Source of the DNA: Amaranthus tricolor
Lineage: Eukaryota > Streptophyta > Magnoliopsida > Caryophyllales > Amaranthaceae
Reading direction: 5' to 3'
Assembly: GCF_026212465.1 (NCBI RefSeq)
Contig: NC_080059.1
Location: 10,820,311-10,884,310 of the forward strand
DNA: 64,000 nucleotides
Below are positions 24,070 to 34,780 of the stretch, in pieces; positions within the stretch are counted from its first letter, which is position 1; every line of letters begins with the position of its first letter. Both the position numbers and the translations under genes were made by a program. The notes under the pieces were generated by a model, which worked only from the letters and a program-made list of their open reading frames with translations, ran no database searches and had not been told where the DNA came from.

Positions 24070-26545
24070 ACTAAATGTATTATATTATAATCTCAAATAT
24101 AATGAGATACAAAATGTGAAGCTTCTTCAGTAAGATATTGATTACACATTGACACTTCAACATGGGCTTTGTTTCCAACATTGAGTTTCAGATGTCGTAC
24201 GTACCTATATGTAAATATTAATTAGACAATACATATCAAATAAATGAAAAAACATTAATATTAAGTGGATGAAGTGCACATACCTTTCGAATGGATACAT
24301 CCACCTATATTGAACAAGTCTAGCTATTCTTGCCTCGTATGGTAAGTGGATGAGTAAATGCTCCATGCAATCAAAGAAGGATGGGGGGAGAAGATCTTCT
24401 CCAATTTGCACCGTATAACTGGTATTTCAGACTCTAATTTTCTCATGCCTAACGTTTTGAGTTTTGGAGAAGTTATCATTTTGAAAAACAAGCTTAACTC
24501 AGTTAGAGCCTCCCAAACAGATGTAAGAAGCAACTCATGAAAAGCAATTGAAATTAAGCGTTGCATGAAAACGTGGCAATCGTGGCAATCGTGGCTTTTC
24601 ATCCCGAATATGAAATGTTTGGTCATAATGTTCCTTGCCAAGTCAGACACATAACAATCTGGAAACCTTAATGTCTTGAGCCACTCAAGCAAAGCATAAA
24701 TCCATTTATCATCCAAAGTATGCCATTGGGATTTCGTTCCCCACAAGATACAACGCACTTCTAATGCCGAGGTCTTACAAGTCTCTACGTGCACCAATAT
24801 GATCCTTGTTTCCCTTTTCAACATGCATCACTGTATTAAATATATTATCGAAAAAGTTCTTTTTAATGTGCATCACATCAAGACAGTGTCTGATCATATT
24901 AGTTTCCCAGTACGGTAAGTCCCAAAACACACTTCTCTTTTTTCACCCTCCATTCCACGGACCATAAGTGTCGCTATATTTGCGTGCACCATCCTCATAT
25001 ACTTTCTTCATCCCATACATGTTAAGCTCCGCAAGTAACTCAACACCGGTGCGAATATGTGGGGCATGACCCTCTTCTTGACCCTTGCCATGAAATTAAC
25101 CCTGTCCCTTCTGAACGGATGACGGTCAGGCAAAAACATATGATGACAGTCAAACCAACACATCTTCCTACAGTGTCTCAAATAAAAAGCCTTTGAATCA
25201 GATATGTAATGAGGACATGCATTTTTACTGTGAGTACTCCATCCAGATAACATTGAATATGCCGGAAAGTTACTGATTGTCCACATCAATGCCTTTCTAA
25301 GACAAAAGTTCTGACCTATGTACACATCATAGGCCAAGATGTCGTCTTTCCACAACATCTTAAGTTCCTTAATCAAAGGCTGCAGGTAAATATTGATACT
25401 ACCTTGGCGCAATGACTGTTAAGAACATGTATGGTGTCTTCATGCACATCCACGGAGGGAGATTGTAAGGTGTTAGAATCACTATCCACGATGAATACTT
25501 CCTTCCTGAGCTTCCAATAGGGTTGAATCCGTCTGTACACAAACCAAGCCTTACATTTCTAATCTCAGCAGCAAAATCTGGATGTGTTGCGTTAAAATAT
25601 AGCCAGGCCTCTGAGTCTGACGAGTGACGCATTTCCCTCTCTTCGATGTGGTGCTCAACGTGCCATCTCATTTCACCGGCAGTAACTAGAGACGCATACA
25701 ACCATTGTAATTGTGGACCTATTGAAAGATATATATATTGTTTCTTTGGAATTCGTCTATTTCCAACATCGTCTCTGACCCAACTTGTTGTCGAACATGT
25801 ACGATAGCGTCTTGCATTAGCAATACGTCCCCAATAGATCGTACATCCATTAATGCAACAATCAATCCTCTCTGATGGAAACCCAAGCCCCGCTATTTGC
25901 TTCTTTGTGTCGTAAAAACTAAATGTCATCGAGTTCGATTGAGGTAACGCCTCCCGCATCAAAGTGTACATATCGTCATACATCCTCTCTGAGAAATTAT
26001 GTTCTGTCTTTAGATTCGTCATTATCCCTATAATCGACATCTGAGAGTAATTTTCGCATCCATTATACAGCGGATTGTTTACGGCACTTAACATTTCAAA
26101 ATATTTTTTCGCTTCAGGATTCAGTTCTTCAGGTATTACATCATTAGGCGACTGTTCCTTCACGTAACCATAGTCATTTTGTGAAAAGAAGTTTTGGTAC
26201 GTGTCCGTAAATCTACTCACAGTAGCATCATGAACCATACGAACGTAATTATTTTCTTTAGGGTTATGTGTAGGAGAAGGAACATTTACTTCTTCCCGGG
26301 CAAATGCGTTGTTGGCGCAGCTACTTTCACCGGTGGCAATATCGTAATGATACCTCCAATCGTAATAATCTTCCACATCATTTGGTTTTCTAAAGACAAC
26401 ATTTTTACATTTTGCACAAGGACATCTAATTATCGATGAACGACTTTTTGAAATTGCAAATTTTATAAATTCTTCTAATCCCGTAATGAATTATATATTA
26501 AATGCCCCATCGTCAAATTCTCTTTCGTACATCCAATTTCAATTA
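24070..26545 (-). pseudogene. CACTA (En/Spm) TNP2 transposase pseudogene
   Basis: Reading the - strand downwards: a transposase-associated domain with RCPCAKCKN (about 26420), the TNP2 core with LGLCTDGFNPIGSSG and YNLPPWMC (about 25545-25440), DILAYDVYIGQNFCLRKAL, FPAYSMLSGWSTH, LPYWETNMIRHCLDVMH (about 24915-24860), and the GMKSHDCH...MQRL block (about 24600-24560). A tail similar to the SIAEGY/CSRYL region lies at about 24180-24100. Stops (for example about 26490 and 24945) and frame changes (near 25405 and 24410) break it. A 9-bp in-frame duplication turns HDCH into HDCHDCH. Identity as TNP2 is secure; it is not functional. Confidence 0.92.
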
Positions 26546-26737
26546 TACAATAATAACTACCATTATCCATAATTACGTAAACCTATATTAAATTTTTAAA
26601 CACAATCAAATATATTGAACTATATATTTACCTATTAAAACAAAAAATATAACATATAATAATCATACATGAATAAAACAAATAATAAAATTAATCTAAT
26701 AACATTTATATTTTATAATAATCATACAAATATTACA

Positions 26738-26851
<114 letters not shown>

Positions 26852-26975
26852 CATTAAATATAATAATCATAAATGAATAAAACAAATAATAAACATACAA
26901 ATATTACATAATATACATATACATAAATAGATAATAACCACAAAAAATTAATTTTAATACATACATGTCATCATA

Positions 26976-27211
26976 TCATACAATACTATAAAAGTTTTGA
27001 AAAATTTCAAGTGTCATCTTGACATCATACAATACTATAAAAGTCTTGGAAAATTTCAAGTGTCATCTTTTAAAGAGACATGACAAATCATACAATACTA
27101 TAATAGTCTTGAAAAATTCCAAGTGTCATCTTTTAAAGAGACATGACATTATACAATACTATAAAAGTCTTGGAAAATTTCAAGTGTCATCTTTTAAAGA
27201 GACATGATAAA
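26976..27211. repeat. Tandem repeat, about 62-bp unit, four copies
   Basis: Units start CATACAATACTATAAAAG and contain TTTCAAGTGTCATCTTTTAA and GAGACATGAC. The first copy is shorter (about 48 bp). The copies are highly similar, so the array is recent. Confidence 0.9.
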
Positions 27212-27704
27212 TGAAAAAGTATCATTGGATGTGAAATCATTAAATGTCATATTGATTAGTTTTTATTTAATAATAGTATGACTAAAAATGATAAATAAAT
27301 TGAAACATATAAGAACAATTAAGAATATAAATATAGTAAAATTTTTGACTTAAGTCATGTCTTAGGATGGGAAATAAGATCAAAAGATTATGTAAAGTAA
27401 ATAATGGTTGATTACATGACAATATTTATATAATTTAGAATATAATATTTTTTTGTTTAAGTTTGGAACTAAAATTAGGTAAAGTATTTGTATGATATAC
27501 TAGAGTAATTCTATTTAGTTAACTTAGAATTTAATATGTTCAATTGAATGAAAAAAAGTATGTATCAGGTAAATAAATAAAAAACGTCAGCAGTTATGTT
27601 TTGATTTAAAAGTCATGTATTTGGTAATTTAATAACGATAATATACAGTACTTACATTATTATTTGAAACTGTTTTTTTATATATATTTCGCACTAATAA
27701 ATTG

Positions 27705-27730
27705 GTGCATTGCACGAGTTTCTATACTAG
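27705..27730 (+). mobile_element. Helitron-like 3' terminus
   Basis: A short palindrome GTGCATTGCAC is followed after about 10 nt by CTAG and then T, matching the Helitron 3' rule (hairpin, then CTRR, then host T). I could not locate a convincing 5' TC end, so the element's extent to the left is unknown. Confidence 0.4.
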
Positions 27731-27909
27731 TATATAATATAATCACATGTATAAATTAAATAAATACAATAACAAAAATATTAGAAATATACCTTTTCAC
27801 TTAACAAGTTTTTCTCCTTTGACAAATAAATACTACACTTTGAGAATATATTTTGTGCTTTGCTTATAAACGATTAACACATTTATCTGTATTTATAAGT
27901 GAACAACAA

Positions 27910-28130
27910 TCATCATAGCGACAAAATAGGCGACAATTAATCCAATTCTGAAATTGAACTTTTTTTTTCCCGCCCATGGTTGTAGGCGACAGATTATGCG
28001 ACAAGGTCCGTTTAGGCGACAAAGTAAGCAACATAGTTGTTTTGTCGCAGGCCTACGACAAAGCTTTTTGTCGCCTAACTTTTTTTCTCAAATTTTCAGT
28101 TTGTCGCCAAATGGATATGTTTTTATAGTG
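27910..28130 (-). mobile_element. CACTA element terminus with subterminal repeats
   Basis: Read on the - strand it begins CACTATAAAAACATATCC at 28130. The next 200 bp hold repeated GCGACA/TGTCGC motifs in both orientations (for example near 27918, 27933, 27987, 28000, 28015, 28045, 28068 and 28103). Such arrays are the subterminal transposase-binding regions of CACTA elements. It may be the 5' end of the TNP2 pseudogene element 1.4 kb away on the same strand. Confidence 0.6.
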
Positions 28131-28737
28131 GGTGTTCTATATTTGAAATATTATATGTTTTTAAATTATAACATGAATCATTATATTTATTTATATTGAA
28201 TTATATAATTTCATATACAATATAAATTTACATATCTGCATTATTCTTCGTATGTCAAAATATTAATTAACTCTCACGTAGTTACAATTATTATTATTCG
28301 ATTGTTACATTTTATTTAACGAAAAGATTTAAAAATATTAATTTTTTTACTTGCATTTATAGGTTAAAGTCATATTTATAATTTTATATATATATCCTTT
28401 ATTTCAAAAACTCCACGCATTATTATACTAGTATAGACATAAAAAATGAAATATTATTGGACTAGACATAAATAAATAAATAAAATACATAATCTAGGGT
28501 GCAGCCGTGCAGGTAAGTATTAGAGTTAGTCTAAGCCGTTCAAATAGGCGGGAAAAATTATACCACAATACATGTTTTTTTTCACGCTTTAAGAAAAAAA
28601 AAAAAAAACCTTATCAGTGAATAAGCAGTGTAATTGCAACAAAACCCACATCTTCTTGAAAAGAAAAACCCATTTTCAAAATTCTCTTTCTTGAGAGAGA
28701 AAAACCCACATTTAAGCTTGTTATTCAAAGTGTAATA
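28131..28737. other. Upstream region of the SelH-like gene
   Basis: AT-rich. The last 50-100 bp (AGAGAGAAAAACCCACATTT and on) look like a 5' UTR. No unambiguous TATA box can be singled out among the many AT stretches. Confidence 0.4.
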
Positions 28738-31700
28738 ATGGAGGATGGCGGTGGTAACCGTGGTAATCGTGGTGACACGGGAGGATCAGTAATGACTCGG
28801 AGCACGGGAGGGCGCAGAAGACTTGCACAAGCATTGGATGATCCTGAAGCGTTACTCAGTAAAAGGGGTCGGAGGGGTCATTCGAGAGGTCGTTCGAGGG
28901 GTCGGGGTCGTTCGGGGGGTCGGAGGGGTCGTACCGTTGCAGAGTCTTCTGCTGCTAATGAAGATCCACCTCCTGATAGTACCGATCATACTGATACCGA
29001 TGTTAAAAAAGATGAGGGTCCTGCTCAAAAGTCTGAAGAAAATGTTGAAGAAAAGACAGATTCTTCTGATTCAGACGTAGAGATTCCTCTTGCTAGAACA
29101 AAGAAAAAACCACCTCCTGATACTGATACTGATGTTGAAAAAGATGAAGATTCTGCTCAAGAGTCTGAAGAAGATACTGAGGAAAAGAACGATTCATCTT
29201 CTGATTCATCTTCTGATACAGAGTCGGATGGTCCTGCTGAAGAAGAGGATACTGATGCTAAAGATAAGGATGATTCTGCGGAAGAAACTGATGCTAAAGA
29301 TAAAGATGATCCTGTGGAAGAAACTGATGCTAAAGATAAAGATGATCCTGCGGAAGAAACTGATATTAAAGATAAAGATGATCCTGCGGAAGAAACTGAT
29401 GCTAAAGATAAAGATGATCCTGCTGATAGTACCAAACGAACAATCATCATTGAACACTGGTATATCATAATACTCACTGAATTTCATAGTCTAAGGTTTT
29501 TTGTTGCACTATGTTTCAATTTATTGCGATGATTTTCTGGGTTTTGCATTTTTCTGTTATAATTATTTGGTGTTTTCAGTTTATTGTGATAATTTTCTGG
29601 GTTTTGCATTCTTCTGTTATAATTATTTGGTGTTTCAGTTTATTGTGATAATTTTCTGGGTTTTGCATTCTTCTGTTATATGGGATTTTGCCTTTTCCTT
29701 TTCCATGTATAATAATTATTTTCTGGGTTTATGCATGTTTTCGTATAAATTATTTTGGGTGTAATATCGTTGGGATTCAATCGTGGATTCATAAAGTTGG
29801 GATTAAGGGGCATTGTCGTTGTAGATTAGATTGTGATATGTTGGTAAATCTATCGGAATTCGTTGCAATTTTGATATGCTTGTAAATGGGATTCATCTTT
29901 TTTTAAGATGTAAATGGGATTCGTCTTGTCGATCGCTTACGATTATACACTAATTTATGCGGTGTTTTTTTCTATTTTATCTTAGTTAGAGGCGTAGCAA
30001 GGATACACCATTTATATATATTTTATATTTTATTTTAAATTTTGAGGCATATATATATATATATATATAAATATATATATATAAAAACTAAAGTAAAAGC
30101 AATGTATCATAATTAATGTTAATTTAGGCCCTAAATTTAAAGGGCGTTGTGCAGTCGAATACCTTGCAACCCTCATCTTCATATGCTTCAATTCATAAGT
30201 GAGGTTTGGTAAGTCAAATGTGTAATTTTTTTAATAGCAAACATTGTGTTTAACTTTAAATTAGTACACTTATAGTTTAAATACATTAAGTTATACTACC
30301 TCAGTTTTTTAAATCATGCACCATTGACTTTTCACTTCTCAAATGCACAATTTTAATTGTTTTTAATTGTTAATGTCTCTATTTATGTTTATCAAAAAAT
30401 TATAAAAATTACAAATTAATATATTTTAGATAGACACCATTTAAACAAGATCCCATATGACTATGTTTTAACTTATAGATTAACGATAATATAAGAGTCT
30501 AGATTTAAAGAACAAAGGAAGTATGAAATATAATACTCCGCCGTCCCATTGAATTTGAAGTATTTTTCATTTTGATGCATTCCACTTAATTTGTATCATT
30601 TTTATTTTTAGACAATGGCCCACCACTTTCTTTGAATTTCATCAATACATTTTAACTCTTTTAATTTCATCAATAAAATTCATTTTCTTTTCATTTATTA
30701 CTAATTTTTAAAAAATTCTTCTGCTTCTCTTTAATTCAATCCTATCGATGAGTAAAAGTTTATAACAAACAATTGTAATGGCATTTTTAGATATAAAATC
30801 ACAAACAATGACGAAGAGTATTGTCAATCAGAAGTATGTTAATGAAGAATGGTGGCGCATCTAAATTCTGAAATGTGCCTAACAAATAGTTATCCCCTTT
30901 GTAAATGTTTACAGGCCTAAAGCTCCAATATTCCGGAATAGGGCTAAAGAGCTGCAAGCTAGCATAGAACAATCCGATGAAAATATTAATGTTCTCATTA
31001 ACCCTGACAAGAAGGTTAGTCTTACTCTAGCTTCAACCTAATATCTGTTAGAAATTAAGGGCTTGCACTCTTTTGTTTCATTCAAGGAGGAGCAATGAAA
31101 ATAGAGATCTTATTTAATTTTTGATATTTAATAAAGTAAAAAGTGAGAAAAGTACTAAATAAAAATTATTTTTTCAAAAAGTATCTAATAAAAAAAGTTC
31201 TGTTAAAAATATTTAACAAATTTTTTCTTTTTCAAAAAGGACCAATTAACATTTTCCTTCAGTTGACCGTTAAATATAACGGTTGACAGGTCAAAATCGA
31301 AAATTTTTCTTCCTCATCTTCAAAATTTTTTCCAATTCAATTTCCTCACTGTTTTCTTCCTCTACCTTTTATTCAAAATCGAAGTTAAATTGGAAAAAAT
31401 TGAAGATGAGGAAAAAGAATTTTCGAATTTGACCAGTCAACCGTTATATTTAATGGTATTGAAGGAAAACATTACTTGGTACTCTTTACAAAAAAAATTT
31501 TTATTAGGTATTTTTTGGTAAAACTTTTTTTATTAGGTATTTTTGAAATTTTTTTTTTATTAAGTACTTTTTGACAATTTTCCTTTTAATAAATTGAGAC
31601 CTTTTATCAATCATAAATGATAAAAGAAGGAATATCGTAAAAATTTATCGTTGGTAGTTTTGAACCCTTTTTTATTACATTATATATATCCCAACTGAGC

Positions 31701-33060
31701 TACGCTTGACTGATAAATTATAAAAAATATGTTAATATATAAGGCCCTTGTGTTTTTGGAGGATTTAAGCCGTCGGATGGGCCAATAATGTGCTTTCACT
31801 CGTTCTGCTACAATATAAAGGTGCAATTACTTAGACTTGTTTGGATAAAATTTGTAGATCAGATTGCTTTATTGAGTTATTAAATCCCAATTCTTAAACT
31901 TTGTATAAAACACTTCAATCTCATTCAATAACACTTTTATCACTTTAAAAACACTAAATCAAAGCTTAAAATTTGTGGAGCTAAAGCTAAAGGAAATCAA
32001 ATCCCAAACAACAATTCGAGGTAATTTCTAATTAAAATTCATTACAAAATTTTTTAAAAAAATTATTCGAAAACGCGCGACTCCTTCGCGGCCCAGTCGC
32101 ACGCCACTGGTGTTCTTCCTTTTTTCTTTTTTTTTTTGAAAAAATTCGAATCGATTAAATTACTTACTGAATCGTATTCATGCTCATTTTGATTTGCCAT
32201 TGTGATCTGATTTCAAGTTTTAGCTTGTTTTAGTTTAGAGAGTATTTTCAGAGTTTTTAGAGAAATGTTAAAATTTTGGAGTTCGAAAATTATGCAAACG
32301 CAATCTTGAAAATTCATTATATAAGGGGTGACGATAAAATAACTGACGAAGTTCAATAATACCCTATTCAATTTGGAGAGGAGACGATACACAATAAATG
32401 TAGCAACATCAGTGCCTCAAAGTAATAAACCAAAAAGGCTAACATGGGTTTGTTTCCTTAATTCCAACTTCGAAAAGTATTCATGTCAAAAAAAAAGTGT
32501 AGTACACAAAGTTTTAATACCATATTCTATGTCTCATTTTAAATGTCTCATTTGCTTTTTTATATTTGTCAATGCACTAATTTAATAGCGAATAGCAATA
32601 ATCGTGTATAATTAAAAATTATAAAACTAAATATTAATAAACTTTATGTTGAGAATAATTGAACATGATTTCATGTGACTACGTTTTAATGAATTGATTA
32701 ATAATAAAATACAAATTTAGAGCGATTGATAAATAGTAATCCAAAAACAAATGGAACATTTGAAAACAAACGTATGGAGTATATGTTATTTATTGAAAAT
32801 AGACTCCTGATATTTAGTCAGTGTTTCTTTGCAGCCAAAGAAACCAAGTTTTCTGGTCCGGTCAGAGAGTGGTGCGGAGTTATACCTCAGTTTGGTGGTA
32901 AGCTATATACTCCTATGTTCCATGAGATTGCAACATTCGGGTTGAAGTTGGGTTTGTGTTAACTTGGTTTATTATATAATTGCAGAACCTAAAGAAGCCA
33001 TATAAAGAATTGACAGATTTTGACGTAGAAGACGTTGTGGCTAAAATTGTTGCAAAGTGA
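28738..33060 (+). CDS. SelH-like (selenoprotein H-type) protein with acidic repeat region
   Basis: Spliced model, 319 aa: exons 28738-29459, 30915-31014, 32835-32897 and 32986-33060, GT-AG throughout and in phase. Residues 43-65 are an RG-rich basic patch like the DNA/RNA-binding tail of SelH proteins. Residues about 80-235 are very acidic with a 12-residue repeat, and the C-terminal 85 residues form the SelH fold: RTIIIEH, FRNRAKELQ, INVLINPDKK, FLVRSESGAELYLSL, then KKPYKELTDFDVEDVVAKIV. Plant homologues that I know (At2g24440, At4g31360) carry a CxxC redox site right after IEH. Here the aligned residues are W-P-K-A, formed across the first splice junction, so thiol-redox activity is probably lost. 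Introns contain MITEs and a foldback element. A nuclear role is inferred. A 264-codon reading of exon 1 ending at 29532 is read-through into intron 1. Confidence 0.82.
29251..29424 (+). repeat. 36-nt coding repeat, 4 full copies plus one partial
   Basis: In-frame repeats encode variants of TDAKDKDDPAEE in exon 1 of the SelH-like gene. The copies differ at only a few bases, so copy number probably varies between accessions. Confidence 0.95.
29520..29682. repeat. Tandem repeat in intron 1, 59-60-bp unit, nearly three copies
   Basis: Units start TTTATTGTGATAATTTTCTG and two of them end in TTTCAG, so each carries an acceptor-like CAG. They lie just inside intron 1 of the SelH-like gene. Confidence 0.9.
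30296..30521. mobile_element. Stowaway-like MITE in intron 1 of the SelH-like gene
   Basis: TA-CTACCTCAGTTTTTTAAATC on the left and GATTTAAAGAACAAAGGAAG-TA on the right, 226 bp. The interior CAAGATCCCATATGACTATG is the family core in reverse orientation. Another left-type end (TACTCCGCCGTCCCATTG) follows at 30534 with no clear partner. Confidence 0.7.
31100..31620. mobile_element. Long foldback element in intron 2 of the SelH-like gene
   Basis: The left arm (GACCGTTAAATATAACGGTTGAC, 31263 onward, then TTCCTCATCTTCAAAATTTTTTCC) is mirrored by the right arm (GGAAAAAATTGAAGATGAGG, then CAACCGTTATATTTAATGG at about 31440). Outer arms of AAAGTAC/AATAAAAA composition continue the symmetry to about 31110 and 31600. 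The loop is about 50 bp near 31350. No transposase is present. Confidence 0.7.
32520..32779. mobile_element. Stowaway-like MITE in intron 2 of the SelH-like gene
   Basis: The TA-flanked ends CCATATTCTATGTCTCATTT and AAACAAACGTATGGAG pair imperfectly. The interior GAACATGATTTCATGTGACT matches the family core. It ends only 55 bp before exon 3. Confidence 0.6.
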
Positions 33061-33759
33061 AGAATGGACAGATTTAGATCTAATTAGCATTTTAGCTCTA
33101 TATACAATACTCTACTTGTAATCATGTTATAGATTTTTGCTTTGGATATTAAGTGATCCATTCGAAGCTATTTTGTTGATGTGTAGACGCATGCTTATAG
33201 TTCAGATTTTTGAATTTCGATTTATTCAAAATTTGAGGTAATGAAAGCGTGTTTTTTTATGTCTACGGATTTCTAGCTGTTTGGTTTCGTATTATAATCT
33301 TCTCATCAAATCATGTGTATACTTTTTATGTATTTGAAGTTGTAGACGATGTTTGTTACTTAAGATCAAAATGAATTAATCTATTTGTTATCACTGACAA
33401 GAATAAAAATGCTTATATTCGACTCTTAATCTGAGAGACACAAAATAACATAAGGGCTATGAAATACTTGATTGGTTTCAAATGTTCTAAAAATATTATT
33501 TTTAGAATAATTGGGAGGGTATCCAGTAAGGAGAGAAAACTGCTTATTATGTGAGTGGGTTTTGGTAGAGGTAGTTTGCCTGTGAGTAGTTTCTTTGTAT
33601 GTGTTGGTAGCCTGCCTAATAAGTGTGCTTAGCTTGGGTTCATTCCAAGTCTAAGCCTTTTTGTACATTCCTTTCTTTTGTTGGTATATATCCTATATCT
33701 ATTTGATACAAAAATATATTGTTTTGAGGCAATGAAAATTACAAACTCGAGTACTATCA
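33061..33759. other. 3' flank of the SelH-like gene; no other gene seen
   Basis: The first 100-150 bp are likely 3' UTR. The rest has no recognisable coding or repeat content. Confidence 0.45.
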
Positions 33760-34063
33760 ATTGCTAGGTTGCAAATTTACTTGGTTGTATTTTAGACTAT
33801 GCTTTGACAAGTTAGGTTTTCATTGGGTTAGGGTCATATCTTGTTCAGTCATTAACCTAATCAGGGACGTCAGTAGCGTGCAAGTTAGGTTTAATATGAT
33901 AATCTATATTGAGTTTTTACCATCTAAGGTAAATTTTGGGTTTTACCATCTTAGGCAAATACTTTTATAAATGTGAGGTTGTACCATTGTCAAAGTAATA
34001 CAATTAGAGTATTCAAAACCCAAAAATATACTTTCGCGTTAATGTTATCATCATATCAGAGTC
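33760..34063 (+). mobile_element. 5' LTR (3' part) and primer-binding site of a second copia relic
   Basis: A TATA-like TTTTATAAATGTGAGG (about 33963) and CAATTAGAGTATTCAAAACCC precede an LTR end TTATCA at 34050. TCATATCAGAGTC (34051-34063) is a worn copy of the initiator-tRNA-Met binding site TGGTATCAGAGCC. The left border of the LTR is not clear, so the start given is nominal. Confidence 0.5.
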
Positions 34064-34780
34064 ATAAGATTCAGATCTGGGATCCTTTGACCTTTTTCGG
34101 TTCTCATCATTTATTGAAGAAACTTACCTACTGACATGGGAAATCGATGTTCATCACTTAACCCTTCGTTGCAATCAAAATGGTTCAACACCAACAAAGA
34201 GTTGTTAAACTCTGATCAGTTTCGTATGAGATTCTTGGACCCCAAACTCACAAACAAAAAAGCCCAACAAAACAGCACTCGGCTATCAGAAACCACCACA
34301 AACCTTTTCGGTTTCCTATGGCCCAAGTAAACCAAACCTTACCTTTTTTACTCGGTGTAAAAGGAGAAGTAAAACAATATAGCGAGAACTACCACCGGTA
34401 AGTCGCCACAAGGGTGCCAACAGAGTGGACTGGCGGTATGGCTCACTTAACAACCAAGGTGTCTCACAGCTTGGCAGCCCAGGCCCATACATCCCCAAAG
34501 GACTCAAAGCTCTTCTCAAAAGAATCGAAGGAAACAAAAAAAGAGGAGAGAGAAAGACAAAAGAAGGGTCAAACGAATAAATGGCCTTTTTAGCCTTTTA
34601 TATGGAGGCTATCAACCCCCTTAACCTTGAAAACCCTAATTCTTACCCAACTCGAGACCCCAGAATCCTGCGATCCATCCTCATCTCCAACCCAAAGTTC
34701 ACGTGTGGCCCAACACAATACCTATCCATCCTTTGAACCATCTACTAATAGTGGCTTAGGCTTAAACTGTTAGCCAACTC
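34064..34780 (+). other. Gag-region remnant of the second copia relic, no readable gag
   Basis: This interval sits where gag should be, between the primer-binding site and protease. A 64-codon ORF (34136-34330) and a - strand ORF (34316-34537) show no gag zinc knuckle. The region is probably deleted and rearranged. Confidence 0.4.

Noticed and set aside
29157..29487. Ser- and Phe/Ile-rich ORFs on the - strand across the acidic repeat
   Set aside because: Antisense shadows of the 36-nt coding repeat of the SelH-like gene.
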